From NCBI GenBank assembly GCA_947258985.1, contig CAMYKI010000019.1:40367-81292 (forward strand): a DNA stretch of 40,926 nucleotides, given 5' to 3'. How positions within the stretch are numbered: the first letter of the stretch is position 1; every line of letters begins with the position of its first letter. Both the position numbers and the translations under genes were made by a program. Source of the DNA: an uncultured Acidimicrobiaceae bacterium (GTDB lineage: Bacteria; Actinomycetota; Acidimicrobiia; Spongiisociales; UBA5794). Below, in pieces: positions 9,306 to 20,061 of the stretch. The notes under the pieces are model-generated. The model was not told where the DNA came from. It did no database searches and saw only the letters and a list, made by a program, of their open reading frames with translations.

Positions 9306-9634
9306 TCTTCGGTGTCTCCCAGCTTCTCCGCTATCGCACGGACGGTGATAGTGAGGTGAGTTCCGCCCCCAACGTCAACGACGGCCTCGTCACCGTCGAG
9401 ACGGGTGACCCGGCCGAGGATGCCTCCTATGGTTCGCACCTGATCGCCGACCTCAATCGAGTCGCGCAAGTTCTGCATCTGGCGGGACCGCCGACGCTGG
9501 GGAAGGATCAGCGCAACGTAGAAGAGCCCGCCAAAGAGGATTAACGGAACCAGCAGCCCGAGAAGCGAGCCGCTCGAATCGGTTGTCTCATCCGTTGCAA
9601 GAAGCAACCCTGTAAGGATCGCGTGGTATGGCAC
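9302..9634 (-). CDS. yajC: Preprotein translocase accessory subunit YajC
   Basis: This 110-residue single-pass protein belongs to the SecDF-YajC complex. One membrane helix (about residues 22-43) is followed by LPQRRRSRQMQNLRDSI and the family's soluble motif GDQVRTIGGILGRVTRL. The start is GTG, set 5 bases after a good GGAGG site. The N-terminus is about 20 residues longer than in many homologues. It overlaps secD by 4 bases and lies 84 bases downstream of tgt, the classic tgt-yajC-secDF arrangement. Confidence 0.93.
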   Translation of the reverse strand: MPYHAILTGLLLATDETTDSSGSLLGLLVPLILFGGLFYVALILPQRRRSRQMQNLRDSIEVGDQVRTIGGILGRVTRLDGDEAVVDVGGGTHLTITVRAIAEKLGDTEE

Positions 9635-9718
9635 AACAGCCTCCAGTGGGAACTATGCCCGTACCTACGGCGGTAGCGGGCCGCCATAGGTTAGTGCGCA
9701 AGACACTAAGCGCGAAGT
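9635..9718. other. tgt-yajC spacer with two small inverted repeats
   Basis: The 84-base spacer holds two possible hairpins. TTAGTG at 9691-9696 pairs with CACTAA at 9704-9709 across a 7-base loop. GGCGG at 9669-9673 pairs with CCGCC at 9681-9685. Neither is followed by a T-run on the minus strand. They may attenuate or process the transcript between tgt and yajC, but no known riboswitch is recognisable. Confidence 0.3.
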
Positions 9719-11844
<2,126 letters not shown>

Positions 11845-11852
11845 GTTAAGCG

Positions 11853-11858
11853 AGGCTA
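11853..11858 (-). promoter_or_regulatory. Putative -10 element for queA
   Basis: On the minus strand TAGCCT fits the actinobacterial TANNNT -10 pattern and ends 8 bases before the queA GTG. A transcript could begin at or next to the start codon. No clear -35 hexamer is visible. Confidence 0.4.
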
Positions 11859-11904
11859 GCCGCCCCGCGTGGTCGCACGTTGTGCGTACTCAGGACGAAT
11901 TCGG

Positions 11905-11910
11905 TACTCT
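11905..11910 (+). promoter_or_regulatory. Putative -10 element for the CHAD gene
   Basis: TACTCT fits TANNNT and is followed by 8 bases and then the GTG at 11919. The spacing is the same as at the divergent queA promoter and again suggests a leaderless mRNA. Confidence 0.4.
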
Positions 11911-11918
11911 CCCGGGTT

Positions 11919-12878
11919 GTGGAAGACCTTACAACCCCGGGCTCACAGACGTCCCTCACTTCTGTTCGCTTCTTTGCGGGAGAGACCCTCAGCGAAGGTT
12001 TGGACCGTGTGATCGACGCCCAGTTCGAAATCGCGCTCGGCGTTGCTACATGCGCTCCGGACGAGCAGGCCAGCGCCGTACATGAGACACGCAAAGCGAT
12101 CAAGAGGCTCCGAGCCATGTTGCGCCTCGTGCGCGACAGCATTTCCCTCGACTGCTATCACACGGACAACGCTGCGCTGAAACTGATTGCTGCCGAACTC
12201 GGCGCAGTGCGGGACTCATGGGTGATGGCGCAGATCCTCGACCGCCTTCTCCCCCACGACCACGATCTCACCGACTCCGTGGCGACTCTTGTTGATCGTC
12301 TCCAGGACCGTTACAAGGCGGAATCCGCCGCTGTGCTGGACAACGCGGCACACATGGCTTCGATCCTCGACCAATTGGACAAGGCTCGAGACCGAGCCAA
12401 AAAGTGGACGATCATCGCCGGCGAGCAATCTGTGCCTCTGCCTCACATGTTTGCGACCGTAGAGCCCGGTATGCAGAGGGTCTACAAGCGGGGGCGGCGC
12501 GGCATGAGAATCGTGGCCGATTCGCCCACGGACACCCTTCTCCATGTGTGGAGGAAGAGGGCAAAGTACCTGCGGCACCAGGTCGAGGCCCTCAACATTC
12601 TCGACCCGCCCGAGCTCGGTGAAATGGAGATGGAACTCGAACAACTGACCGACCTGCTCGGCGACGATCACGACCTCGCCATCCTATTGGCGAGGATCAA
12701 GAACGACCCGCACCTCACCGACGGCATCGCAACGGATCCCATCGTCGAAGCCATCTGCGACAAACGCCGCGAACTCCAGGATCAGGCGATCAAGCTCGGC
12801 CGGAACCGCTTTGAGGATCACTCGAGCATCTTCCTTGCGTACATTGAGCGCATCTGGGGAGATGCCGAAACCTTCTAG
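11919..12878 (+). CDS. CHAD-domain protein (likely polyphosphate-binding)
   Basis: The 319-residue protein is an all-helical CHAD domain with the paired conserved basic helices. The first is [20 protein letters not shown]; the second is [18 protein letters not shown], with [12 protein letters not shown] after it. Known CHAD domains bind polyphosphate through these His/Arg/Lys residues. No CYTH triphosphatase domain is fused or adjacent. I chose GTG 11919, which has a -10 element 8 bases upstream; an in-frame TTG at 11880 would add 13 residues lacking domain similarity. It is the only plus-strand gene between 227 and 20655, set between ruvB and queA, and its stop overlaps the ruvB stop. Confidence 0.85.
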   Translation: MEDLTTPGSQTSLTSVRFFAGETLSEGLDRVIDAQFEIALGVATCAPDEQASAVHETRKAIKRLRAMLRLVRDSISLDCYHTDNAALKLIAAELGAVRDSWVMAQILDRLLPHDHDLTDSVATLVDRLQDRYKAESAAVLDNAAHMASILDQLDKARDRAKKWTIIAGEQSVPLPHMFATVEPGMQRVYKRGRRGMRIVADSPTDTLLHVWRKRAKYLRHQVEALNILDPPELGEMEMELEQLTDLLGDDHDLAILLARIKNDPHLTDGIATDPIVEAICDKRRELQDQAIKLGRNRFEDHSSIFLAYIERIWGDAETF

Positions 12879-13903
12879 GGAAGTAGCGTTCGCTGACCGG
12901 CCTCCTCGGGACCCGCCAAGCCGAGGTGGTTATATGCGTGAAGAGTGGCCACCCGCCCTCGCGGGGTGCGCTGGATGAAGCCCTCCTGAAGCAGATATGG
13001 CTCGTAGGCGTCCTCGACGGTCTCGGGCTCCTCCCCAACGGCGATGGCGAGGGTGGAGAGCCCGACCGGCCCGCCGCCGAACTTGGAGATAATCGAATCG
13101 AGTATGGCGCGATCGACCTTGTCCAAACCGGCATCGTCAACCTCGAAAACTTCAAGAGCCCGCAGCGCGGTATCGCCATCCACCACCCCGTCGGAGCGCA
13201 CGGCGGCGAAGTCACGAACCCGGCGCAGCAACCGATTGGCGATCCGAGGCGTTCCTCGCGCCCGCAACGACACCGTATCCGCGCCATCCCGGGTGACCTC
13301 GACGTCGAGAATCTCAGCCGAGCGGGTCACGATGCGACCCAAGTCTGCGCTGTTGTAATAGTCGAGGCGGGCAACGTAACCGAAGCGGTCCCGCAGCGGC
13401 GGAGCTACCCGACCCACCCGGGTGGTTGCCCCCACGAGCGTGAACGGGGGAAGATCAAGTCGGATCGACCGCGCCGCCGGGCCCTTGCCGACGACTATGT
13501 CGAGCTGGAAATCTTCCATCGCCGGGTAGAGCACTTCCTCGACTTGCCGGGGTAGGCGGTGGATTTCGTCGATGAATAGAACGTCGCCCCGTTCCAGATT
13601 CGTGATCACTGCCGCCAGGTCTCCCGGCCGCTCCAAAGCGGGCCCGCTGGTCGCCTGGAAGTGGGCGCCCATCTCAACGGCGAGGATGCCTGCCAATGAG
13701 GTCTTGCCGAGCCCGGGTGGTCCGGAGAAGAGTACGTGGTCGACCGACTCGCCCCGTTGCCGGGCAGCCTCGATCAAGATGGTGAGCCTTTCCTTCAGCT
13801 CGGCCTGACCGATGAACTCGTCCATGTGACGAGGCCGCAGGGTTACCTCTTCCGGCTCCTCCTCGGGGAGGGGGTCCTTTCCGAGGATTCCTTCATCGCG
13901 CAC
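12875..13903 (-). CDS. ruvB: Holliday junction branch-migration ATPase RuvB
   Basis: This 342-residue AAA+ motor drives Holliday-junction branch migration with RuvA. The N-terminal region reads [12 protein letters not shown]. Walker A is [11 protein letters not shown] (about 61-71) and Walker B is [10 protein letters not shown] (about 109-118). Sensor GATTRVGRV and the winged-helix C-terminal domain with [18 protein letters not shown] complete the family pattern. The start is GTG, 6 bases after the ruvA stop. The terminal TAG overlaps the stop of the opposing CHAD gene on a single CTAG. Confidence 0.97.
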   Translation of the reverse strand: MRDEGILGKDPLPEEEPEEVTLRPRHMDEFIGQAELKERLTILIEAARQRGESVDHVLFSGPPGLGKTSLAGILAVEMGAHFQATSGPALERPGDLAAVITNLERGDVLFIDEIHRLPRQVEEVLYPAMEDFQLDIVVGKGPAARSIRLDLPPFTLVGATTRVGRVAPPLRDRFGYVARLDYYNSADLGRIVTRSAEILDVEVTRDGADTVSLRARGTPRIANRLLRRVRDFAAVRSDGVVDGDTALRALEVFEVDDAGLDKVDRAILDSIISKFGGGPVGLSTLAIAVGEEPETVEDAYEPYLLQEGFIQRTPRGRVATLHAYNHLGLAGPEEAGQRTLLP

Positions 13904-13909
13904 GTTGTC

Positions 13910-14482
13910 TCACCGCTGCCTTCCGAGTTCCTGAAGGGCGAAGCGAAGAGAATCTTCAACGCTGCCGTCCGCGGGCAGGTCTCGCAACACGTCGCGGATC
14001 TCAGCCGCCTGGTACCCGAGAGCTTCAAGCGCTTGTCGCACCTCGGCGACGGTGCCCCCAGCCTGAAGCGGTGAATCGGGCAACTCCAGCTTTGGCCGAA
14101 GCTCGAGCAGCAGCTTTTGTGCGCTCCTCTGGCCGATACCGGGCACTGCAGTGAGTGCGCCGACGTCCTCTGCCACTACGACTTGGCGAAGATCGTCCGG
14201 ACCAAACGTCGCAAGGACCGCCAGCGCCAGCTTGGGTCCGACGCCGCTGACACCTATCAATATCTGAAAGATGTTGCGCTCGTCGGCTGATGCGAATCCG
14301 TACAGAGCCATGGCGTCTTCGCGCACGTGGAGATGGGTGTGCAGCACGGCCGACTGACCCGCTCCCGGCAATGCCGCAATCGTGTTCGGCGTGACGGCAA
14401 TCTCATAGCCGACGCCCCCTACGTCGAGGAGAACGGTGTCGCCGCTCTTTTCGGCTATCTCCCCCCTGAGCCGCCCGATCAT
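13910..14482 (-). CDS. ruvA: Holliday junction DNA-binding protein RuvA
   Basis: The protein binds the four-way junction and loads RuvB. I place the start at ATG 14482, giving 190 residues that begin MIGRLRGEIAEK, as expected for the family. An upstream in-frame extension of 16 residues looks unrelated. The OB domain is followed by helix-hairpin-helix motifs (FQILIGVSGVGPKLAL and LTAVPGIGQRSAQKLL) and the C-terminal RuvB-contact domain. The start overlaps the ruvC stop by 4 bases. Confidence 0.95.
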   Translation of the reverse strand: MIGRLRGEIAEKSGDTVLLDVGGVGYEIAVTPNTIAALPGAGQSAVLHTHLHVREDAMALYGFASADERNIFQILIGVSGVGPKLALAVLATFGPDDLRQVVVAEDVGALTAVPGIGQRSAQKLLLELRPKLELPDSPLQAGGTVAEVRQALEALGYQAAEIRDVLRDLPADGSVEDSLRFALQELGRQR

Positions 14483-14976
14483 CCGGTTCTCCCTGCCAGT
14501 CGCTCGGCCGGAGCCGACTGAATATGACACAGAGCGATCGCGAGGGCGTCCGCGGCGTCGGCCGGTGAAGGAATTTCGGGTAGGCCGAGGCGCATCGCAA
14601 CCACCTTCTGCATTTGTGTCTTGTCCGCCTTGCCGTAGCCGGTGAGGGCTCGCTTCACCGCAGAAGGAGAGTATTCCGCGATGTGTAACCGGTGCTGGGC
14701 CAACGTCAACAGCACAACCCCAGAGGCGCGTCCCACCGAGGTTGCGGTCTGCAGGTTTCGGTTGACGAATACCTGCTCAACTGCTGCTTCGTCCGGCTGG
14801 TGCTCGCCGATCAAGTCATCGAGATCCCGATGCAACTCGACTAGGCGCTCGCCAATGGGTGTCCCGGGTGCCGTCCGAATGACTCCGGCGGCGACCGCCC
14901 GCAGCTTGTGGCCACGTGATTCCACCACTCCATAGCCCAAGGTGGACAATCCGGGATCGATGCCTAGAACGAACAT
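14479..14976 (-). CDS. ruvC: Holliday junction resolvase RuvC
   Basis: This 165-residue RNase H-fold nuclease resolves Holliday junctions. The acidic catalytic set is visible: Asp in GIDPGLSTLGYG near residue 7, Glu in AAVEQVFVNRN, and two Asp in PADAADALAIALCH near the C-terminus. The length is slightly below the usual 170-180. It starts 58 bases after yebC and overlaps ruvA by 4 bases, so ruvCAB are one operon in the classic actinobacterial order. Confidence 0.95.
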   Translation of the reverse strand: MFVLGIDPGLSTLGYGVVESRGHKLRAVAAGVIRTAPGTPIGERLVELHRDLDDLIGEHQPDEAAVEQVFVNRNLQTATSVGRASGVVLLTLAQHRLHIAEYSPSAVKRALTGYGKADKTQMQKVVAMRLGLPEIPSPADAADALAIALCHIQSAPAERLAGRTG

Positions 14977-15034
14977 ATGTTCCCATAGCGTAGGGAGTCG
15001 ATTTCACGATGCCAAGCATCCGCTTCTGGCGGAT

Positions 15035-15772
15035 CTACCCGAGTGATGCCAGAACCTCATCAGGGATGTCGAAATTGCCGTACACAGATTGGACATCCTC
15101 TAGATCCTCGAGCGCATCGATGAGGCGAAGCAACTTGCCCGCCCCTGCCTCGTCCACAGCAACCGACACAGAAGGCATTTGAGTCACTTCGGCTTGCTCG
15201 ACCGTGATCTCTGCCTCCTCCAGGGCGGTCCGAACCCCACCAAGAGCCCCCGGCGCACAGATGATCTCCCAGGACTCATCGCTTGCGGTGACATCGTCCG
15301 CCCCGCCTTCAAGGGCAGCCATCATGACCGTGTCCTCGTCGCCGCTAGCCAGCAGGTACCCGCGTTGCTCGAACAAATAGCCGACGGATCCCGGCTCGCC
15401 GAGACTGCCGTTGTTCTTGGTGAATGCGGAGCGCACGGCGGCGGCAGCGCGGTTGCGGTTGTCCGTGAGCACCTGCACGTAGATGGCCACGCCCCCGGGG
15501 GCATACCCTTCGTACCAGACCTCGTCGTATACAACTCCCTCATCCGATCCGGAGCCGCGGGCTACCGCCCGCTCGATGTTGTCCTTCGGAACGGAGTTGT
15601 CCTTGGCCTTCTGCACCGCCGTCGCCAGTGTCGGGTTCGCCGAGACATCCCCGCCACCTTGACGCGCCGCAGCCTCGATGGCGCGGATCAACTTGGCGAA
15701 GAGCTTGCCCCGCTTGGCGTCCTGACGTCCCTTGCGGTGCTTGATATTCGCCCACTTGGAATGTCCGGCCAT
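15035..15772 (-). CDS. yebC: YebC/PmpR-family DNA/ribosome-associated regulator
   Basis: This 245-residue protein of the YebC/TACO1 family begins with the signature MAGHSKWANIKHRKGRQDAKRGK. YEGYAPGGVAIYV in the second domain is also diagnostic. Family members have been described as transcription factors (PmpR) and as factors that relieve ribosome stalling (TACO1-like), so the exact role is open. It lies immediately upstream of ruvC and 1 base after pdxT, the same place as in mycobacteria. Confidence 0.94.
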   Translation of the reverse strand: MAGHSKWANIKHRKGRQDAKRGKLFAKLIRAIEAAARQGGGDVSANPTLATAVQKAKDNSVPKDNIERAVARGSGSDEGVVYDEVWYEGYAPGGVAIYVQVLTDNRNRAAAAVRSAFTKNNGSLGEPGSVGYLFEQRGYLLASGDEDTVMMAALEGGADDVTASDESWEIICAPGALGGVRTALEEAEITVEQAEVTQMPSVSVAVDEAGAGKLLRLIDALEDLEDVQSVYGNFDIPDEVLASLG

Positions 15773-15773
15773 A

Positions 15774-16352
15774 TCAGCTCACCTCCATCAGCATCTCGTG
15801 GATTCTCGTATCGGCGGTCAATTCAGGGTGGAATGACGTAGCCAGGATACGGCCTTGACGGACGAAGACCGGGCGCAACTCCCCACTCTCTAGATCTTCG
15901 ACCGATGCCAGGACATCCACGTCTGCACCCACCTTATGGATCCATGGTGCTCGAATGAACACGGCGTGGACCGGGTCGTCAAAACCAGCAACAGCCATTG
16001 CCGCCTCGAAAGAATCTATCTGGCGGCCGAAGGCGTTGCGCTCAACGACAACGTCAAGTACCTCCAATTGAGGTTGTTCATGGCGCAGCGTGGCCGAGGC
16101 CAGAAAGATCATCCCGGCACAGGTGCCCAGGACCGGCAGCCCGTCGTTGATCTTGTCCCGGAGTGGTTCGATCAGCCCGTAGATCGCGGCAAGGCGCCCG
16201 ATTGCCGTCGATTCGCCACCGGGGATGATCAGACCGTCTATCCGATCGAGTTCCTCTTCAGTTCTCACCTCGATCCCCTCAACACCGAGGCTGCGGATCA
16301 TCGCAAGGTGCTCTCGGAAGTCACCCTGGAGAGCGAGCGCGCCGATCTTCAT
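15774..16352 (-). CDS. pdxT: Pyridoxal 5'-phosphate synthase glutaminase subunit
   Basis: This 192-residue class I glutaminase hands ammonia to PdxS. I place the start at ATG 16352 (MKIGALALQGDFREH); a 76-residue upstream extension of the open frame overlaps pdxS and is Ser/Thr/Arg-rich shadow sequence. GGESTAIGRL is the glutamine-binding loop. The nucleophile Cys is in LGTCAGMIFLA and the His/Glu pair in TSFHPELTADTRIHE. It lies 28 bases downstream of pdxS. Confidence 0.95.
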   Translation of the reverse strand: MKIGALALQGDFREHLAMIRSLGVEGIEVRTEEELDRIDGLIIPGGESTAIGRLAAIYGLIEPLRDKINDGLPVLGTCAGMIFLASATLRHEQPQLEVLDVVVERNAFGRQIDSFEAAMAVAGFDDPVHAVFIRAPWIHKVGADVDVLASVEDLESGELRPVFVRQGRILATSFHPELTADTRIHEMLMEVS

Positions 16353-16380
16353 TGCCGGTCCATCCTCGATTTGGTCGGAT

Positions 16381-17274
16381 TCAAAGGCCGCGGTCTTGCA
16401 TGCGGTCTTCAGGAGCAAGCGTGTCGACGTTGATGCCAACCATCGCCTCGCCGAGGTTGCGGGAAACCTTGGCGATCTTCGATGCGTCCTTGTAGAAGGT
16501 CGTCGCTTCGACGATGGCGCGGGCTCGGACGGCGGGGTCGCCTGACTTGAATATGCCGGAGCCGACGAAGACGCCGTCACAGCCGAGCTGCATCATCAGG
16601 GCCGCATCAGACGGTGTGGCGATTCCTCCTGCTGCGAAGTTCACCACGGGGAGATCACCCGTCTCCGCGACTTCCTTCACCAACATGTAGGGAGCCCGCA
16701 GCTCCTTTGCGGCCGCCATCAGTTCGTTCTCGTCCAGAACCGTCAACCTGCGGATCTGCTTGTTCATCATCCGCATGTGCTTCACAGCTTCGACGACATT
16801 CCCGGTACCCGGCTCTCCTTTGGTGCGGATCATCGCCGCCCCTTCGCCGATCCGTCGCAGAGCTTCGCCGAGGTCCTTAGCACCGCACACGAACGGCACC
16901 GTGAAGTTCCACTTGTCGATATGGTTGTCGTCGACCGGTGTGAGGACTTCGGATTCGTCGATGTAATCGACGCCCAGAGATTCGAGCACCTGCGCCTCGA
17001 CGAAGTGGCCGATACGCGATTTGGCCATGACGGGGATCGAGACCGCGTCAACGATCTGCTCAACGATCGAAGGATCAGCCATCCGGGCTACTCCGCCGTG
17101 CGCTCTGATGTCCGCGGGGACACGCTCTAGCGCCATTACGGCGACGGCCCCGGCAGCTTCGGCAATCCGCGCCTGCTCAACGTTGACGACGTCCATGATG
17201 ACTCCGCCCTTGAGCATTTCGGCAAGGCCTCGCTTGACGAGATCGGTGCCCCGTTCGGACGATGACGTATTCAT
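16381..17274 (-). CDS. pdxS: Pyridoxal 5'-phosphate synthase lyase subunit
   Basis: This TIM-barrel enzyme builds pyridoxal phosphate from ribose 5-phosphate, glyceraldehyde 3-phosphate and ammonia supplied by PdxT. ATG 17274 gives 297 residues, the normal family size. Motifs include [10 protein letters not shown] with its catalytic Lys region, [27 protein letters not shown], and the phosphate-binding [19 protein letters not shown] and VFVGSGIF. The gene is 64 bases downstream of the enoyl-CoA hydratase gene. Confidence 0.96.
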   Translation of the reverse strand: MNTSSSERGTDLVKRGLAEMLKGGVIMDVVNVEQARIAEAAGAVAVMALERVPADIRAHGGVARMADPSIVEQIVDAVSIPVMAKSRIGHFVEAQVLESLGVDYIDESEVLTPVDDNHIDKWNFTVPFVCGAKDLGEALRRIGEGAAMIRTKGEPGTGNVVEAVKHMRMMNKQIRRLTVLDENELMAAAKELRAPYMLVKEVAETGDLPVVNFAAGGIATPSDAALMMQLGCDGVFVGSGIFKSGDPAVRARAIVEATTFYKDASKIAKVSRNLGEAMVGINVDTLAPEDRMQDRGL

Positions 17275-17338
17275 GTTTCGCTCCTCAACAGTTCTCAATG
17301 CCCCAATTCTACCGGAGGTGCGTGACGAGACGACCGCC

Positions 17339-18121
17339 CTATTCCTCATGCCAACGGGGCGGGCGCTTTTGCAGGAACGCCGCCATGCCCTCTTGAGCGT
17401 CGGGATGCGAGGCGTTGGAGATCATCACCGGGCCCGTCGTGTCGTAGGCCGCGGCGTCGGGCTCGGCGATCTGACGGTAGAACGCAGCTTTGCCGATGGC
17501 GATCACGTCGTGGCTGTATCTCGTAATCTGGCCGGCGAGTTCGAGAGTCGCTGCGGTCAGATCTCCGGAGGGCACCACACGGTTCACCAAACCCCACGTT
17601 TGTGCCGTCACCGCATTGATCGGCTCCCCGGTCAAAAGCATCTCGAGGGCTCGCTTCCGGCCAACTGCTCGGGTAATCGGAACCATTGGAGTGCTACAGA
17701 ACAGACCGATGCGGACACCCGGCGTTGCGAATCGGGAGTCTTCTGCTGCAACCGAAAGGTCACAGGCCGCGACCAGCTGGCAGCCGGCTGCGGTGGCCAC
17801 ACCGTGGACCTGGGCGATCACCGGCTGAGGGATTCGTTGGATTGCCAGCATCACCTCGGTACAGGTCTCAAAAAGCCGCGTGTAGAACGAGTCATCTCTG
17901 TCGATCATTTCGGTGAGGTCGTGTCCTGCTGAGAAGACGGGACCTGCACCGTCGATGATCACCACGTCGGCGCCCGTGTCGCTCTCGAGCTGGAGAAGCA
18001 CGCCATGTAGCTCTGCCAGCATTTCGAGATTCAGGGCGTTACGTCGCTCCGGACGACTCAGGGTGATGCGCGCAATGCCACCCGGCTCGCGGCCGACCAC
18101 AATGTTGGAATAGGTCATCAA
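17339..18121 (-). CDS. Enoyl-CoA hydratase/isomerase family protein
   Basis: This 260-residue crotonase-fold protein carries the oxyanion-hole and acyl-CoA-binding signature [11 protein letters not shown] (about 62-72) and [19 protein letters not shown] (about 107-125). The position of the first catalytic Glu of mitochondrial enoyl-CoA hydratase appears occupied by a different residue, so hydratase chemistry is not certain. [22 protein letters not shown] is typical of actinobacterial members. The start may be either of two adjacent ATG codons. It lies 11 bases downstream of pimA; a functional tie to lipid mannosylation is not evident. Confidence 0.82.
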   Translation of the reverse strand: MMTYSNIVVGREPGGIARITLSRPERRNALNLEMLAELHGVLLQLESDTGADVVIIDGAGPVFSAGHDLTEMIDRDDSFYTRLFETCTEVMLAIQRIPQPVIAQVHGVATAAGCQLVAACDLSVAAEDSRFATPGVRIGLFCSTPMVPITRAVGRKRALEMLLTGEPINAVTAQTWGLVNRVVPSGDLTAATLELAGQITRYSHDVIAIGKAAFYRQIAEPDAAAYDTTGPVMISNASHPDAQEGMAAFLQKRPPRWHEE

Positions 18122-18132
18122 CGCGATCGTAG

Positions 18133-19170
18133 CTACCCGACGAGCGCGTCCTCGTATGCGGTGATGTACGCGTCGGCCACCCGCCCCCGCCCGAACTGTT
18201 CGCTGGCCTCCGCGGCGAGCCGCCCGAGTTCGAGTGCTGCCTCGTGATCCTCCAAGAGTCGGACGACCTCACGGCTAATGCCTTCGGCGTCCCCCGGAGC
18301 CACATACCGCGCCGCATCCCCTGCAACGCGAACGAAAGCGGGTAGTCCGCTGGCAACCACGGCACATCCCGCAGCCATGGCCTCGACGACAACAATCCCG
18401 AAGCTCTCACCGCTGAGGTTGGGGGCACAGAACACTGCGGTGCGGCGCAGGAGCTCTCTCTTTGTCTCTTCCGTCACCCTTCCTGCGAAGCGCACGCCTT
18501 GCGGTGCGGGGCCGTTGCCTTCCGCGCCGATCACCGTCAGTTCAGCGTCGGGACGGGCGGCCCGTATCGCCGGCCATGCGGCCAGGAGGTAGCGCAGCCC
18601 CTTTCGCTCGTCGTCTCGACCCAGGAACGCGACCGAGTTCGGATCCTTCTCATCCGACGCGTACTCCTCCACGTCGATGCCGTTGGGAATGATGCGGACT
18701 CTGCCTGTATCAGCAACAACGCGAGCTGCGATGGGGCTGACGGCTGTGATCACATTGAGTCTGCGAAACCACTTCCTCGTCAGCGGCCTTCCGACCCGGT
18801 AGACGGCCTCGGCCGGCGCAGACACGTCTGCGTGAAATGTTCCGACCAGCGGCACGGTGGCGCGACGCAGCGCAGTGAGGGAGACTTGCGGCATCAGCGG
18901 CTCGTGGACATGCGCAACGTCGACGTCACGCAGTTCGTCGACAACCCTCCGCCCGGCCGAAGTGGAAAGCGCGACCGGCGTGGCAGCACCGTTGGCGGGG
19001 ATGATGGTTGCCGGACCGGCGGATACGAACCCCGGGACGTCGGCTTCTCCCGGGGCGATCAGCTTCACGGAATGGCCGGATCCGTCGAGCCATCGGCGCA
19101 AACGTATGACTTGGTCCTGGACACCTCCCGGCATGGAGAGGTCATATGGGCAAACGAGACCGACTCTCAC
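18133..19170 (-). CDS. pimA: Phosphatidylinositol alpha-mannosyltransferase (PimA-like GT4)
   Basis: This 345-residue GT-B glycosyltransferase of family GT4 probably adds the first mannose to phosphatidylinositol at the inner membrane face. The N-terminus (RVGLVCPYDLSMPGGVQDQV) closely resembles mycobacterial PimA, including the Gly-Gly of the donor site. The E-x7-E motif is seen in SGESFGIVVVEAMAAGCAVV. DAARYVAPGDAEG follows near the C-terminus. The start overlaps the patA stop by 4 bases. The pgsA-patA-pimA context supports the substrate, which similarity alone would not settle. Confidence 0.88.
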   Translation of the reverse strand: MRVGLVCPYDLSMPGGVQDQVIRLRRWLDGSGHSVKLIAPGEADVPGFVSAGPATIIPANGAATPVALSTSAGRRVVDELRDVDVAHVHEPLMPQVSLTALRRATVPLVGTFHADVSAPAEAVYRVGRPLTRKWFRRLNVITAVSPIAARVVADTGRVRIIPNGIDVEEYASDEKDPNSVAFLGRDDERKGLRYLLAAWPAIRAARPDAELTVIGAEGNGPAPQGVRFAGRVTEETKRELLRRTAVFCAPNLSGESFGIVVVEAMAAGCAVVASGLPAFVRVAGDAARYVAPGDAEGISREVVRLLEDHEAALELGRLAAEASEQFGRGRVADAYITAYEDALVG

Positions 19171-20054
19171 TCTGCCTCCTCCTTGTCGGACGGCCAGTTC
19201 GGGACAAAGAGATGCCAGTCTTCAGGCGCCCACCGGATCACTCCTTCGAGGACCTCCGCAAAGGACTGCACCCCTGCCGCAATCCGCCGATCCCGATCCT
19301 CGAAGTCGGGCAATGGCAGGGGATCGGCGACTCGGTAGACGTGGCCCCGGCCCGCCTTGAAGTAGGAACCAACAACATGGATCGCGGCACCGGTTCTGTC
19401 CGCGAGGGAGATCGGGCCGGCGGGCATCGTTGTTTCCTCCGCGAAGAAGACGACCGGAACCCCTCGCCCGGAAAGATCTCGGTCGGAAAGGAGAGCAACG
19501 GTGCCACCGTTGCGTAACCGGGCAGTCAATTCGCCGGTCGCCCGGAGCCCCTTGCCGATGAGGACGATGTCGATGCCGACCATTTTCCGGATATTGACGA
19601 ACCAATCGGTGATCAGCGGGTTGGGCAGATTCTCCGCAGCGGCCAGGACAGGGATCCCGATCGACTCTGCGACCGCCCCCGCAACTTCCCAGTTCCCCAT
19701 GTGGGGCAAAACGAGGATGATGCCCTTGCCCGCCTCTTTTGATTTCTGCAGGGCTTCTTCATTGACGATGTCGGAATGCTCGACGATCTCGGCCTTGCGA
19801 TCGGGGCGCAGCCAGAAGACTTCTGCCCAATACCTGCCGTAGCGGGCGAACATCACCTTCGAGCGCTCCCCCACATCTGCGTCTTCCCCGAGCACCCTGC
19901 GAAGATGCCGTTGCACCAGGCGCCGCCGGCTCGGGGCGATGTACCAGGCGAGTCGTCCCATACTTTCCCCCAGGCGCCGCATTGCCGGCTCGGGGAGCAT
20001 CCCGAGTAGGGCGGTGAACAGGCGGTAGACGAGAAACCCGAGCCGATCCTTCAC
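19167..20054 (-). CDS. patA: Phosphatidylinositol mannoside acyltransferase (PatA-like)
   Basis: This 295-residue lipid acyltransferase belongs to the LpxL/HtrB superfamily. The HX4E motif is found as LPHMGNWEVAG at about residues 116-126. An N-terminal hydrophobic stretch (about 8-20) probably attaches it to the membrane. Placed between pgsA and pimA with 7- and 4-base junctions, it is most likely the enzyme that acylates the mannose of PIM1 or PIM2. The start is GTG. In Gram-negative bacteria the family acylates lipid A; nothing else here suggests lipid A. Confidence 0.87.
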   Translation of the reverse strand: MKDRLGFLVYRLFTALLGMLPEPAMRRLGESMGRLAWYIAPSRRRLVQRHLRRVLGEDADVGERSKVMFARYGRYWAEVFWLRPDRKAEIVEHSDIVNEEALQKSKEAGKGIILVLPHMGNWEVAGAVAESIGIPVLAAAENLPNPLITDWFVNIRKMVGIDIVLIGKGLRATGELTARLRNGGTVALLSDRDLSGRGVPVVFFAEETTMPAGPISLADRTGAAIHVVGSYFKAGRGHVYRVADPLPLPDFEDRDRRIAAGVQSFAEVLEGVIRWAPEDWHLFVPNWPSDKEEAE

Positions 20055-20061
20055 GTTGCCA

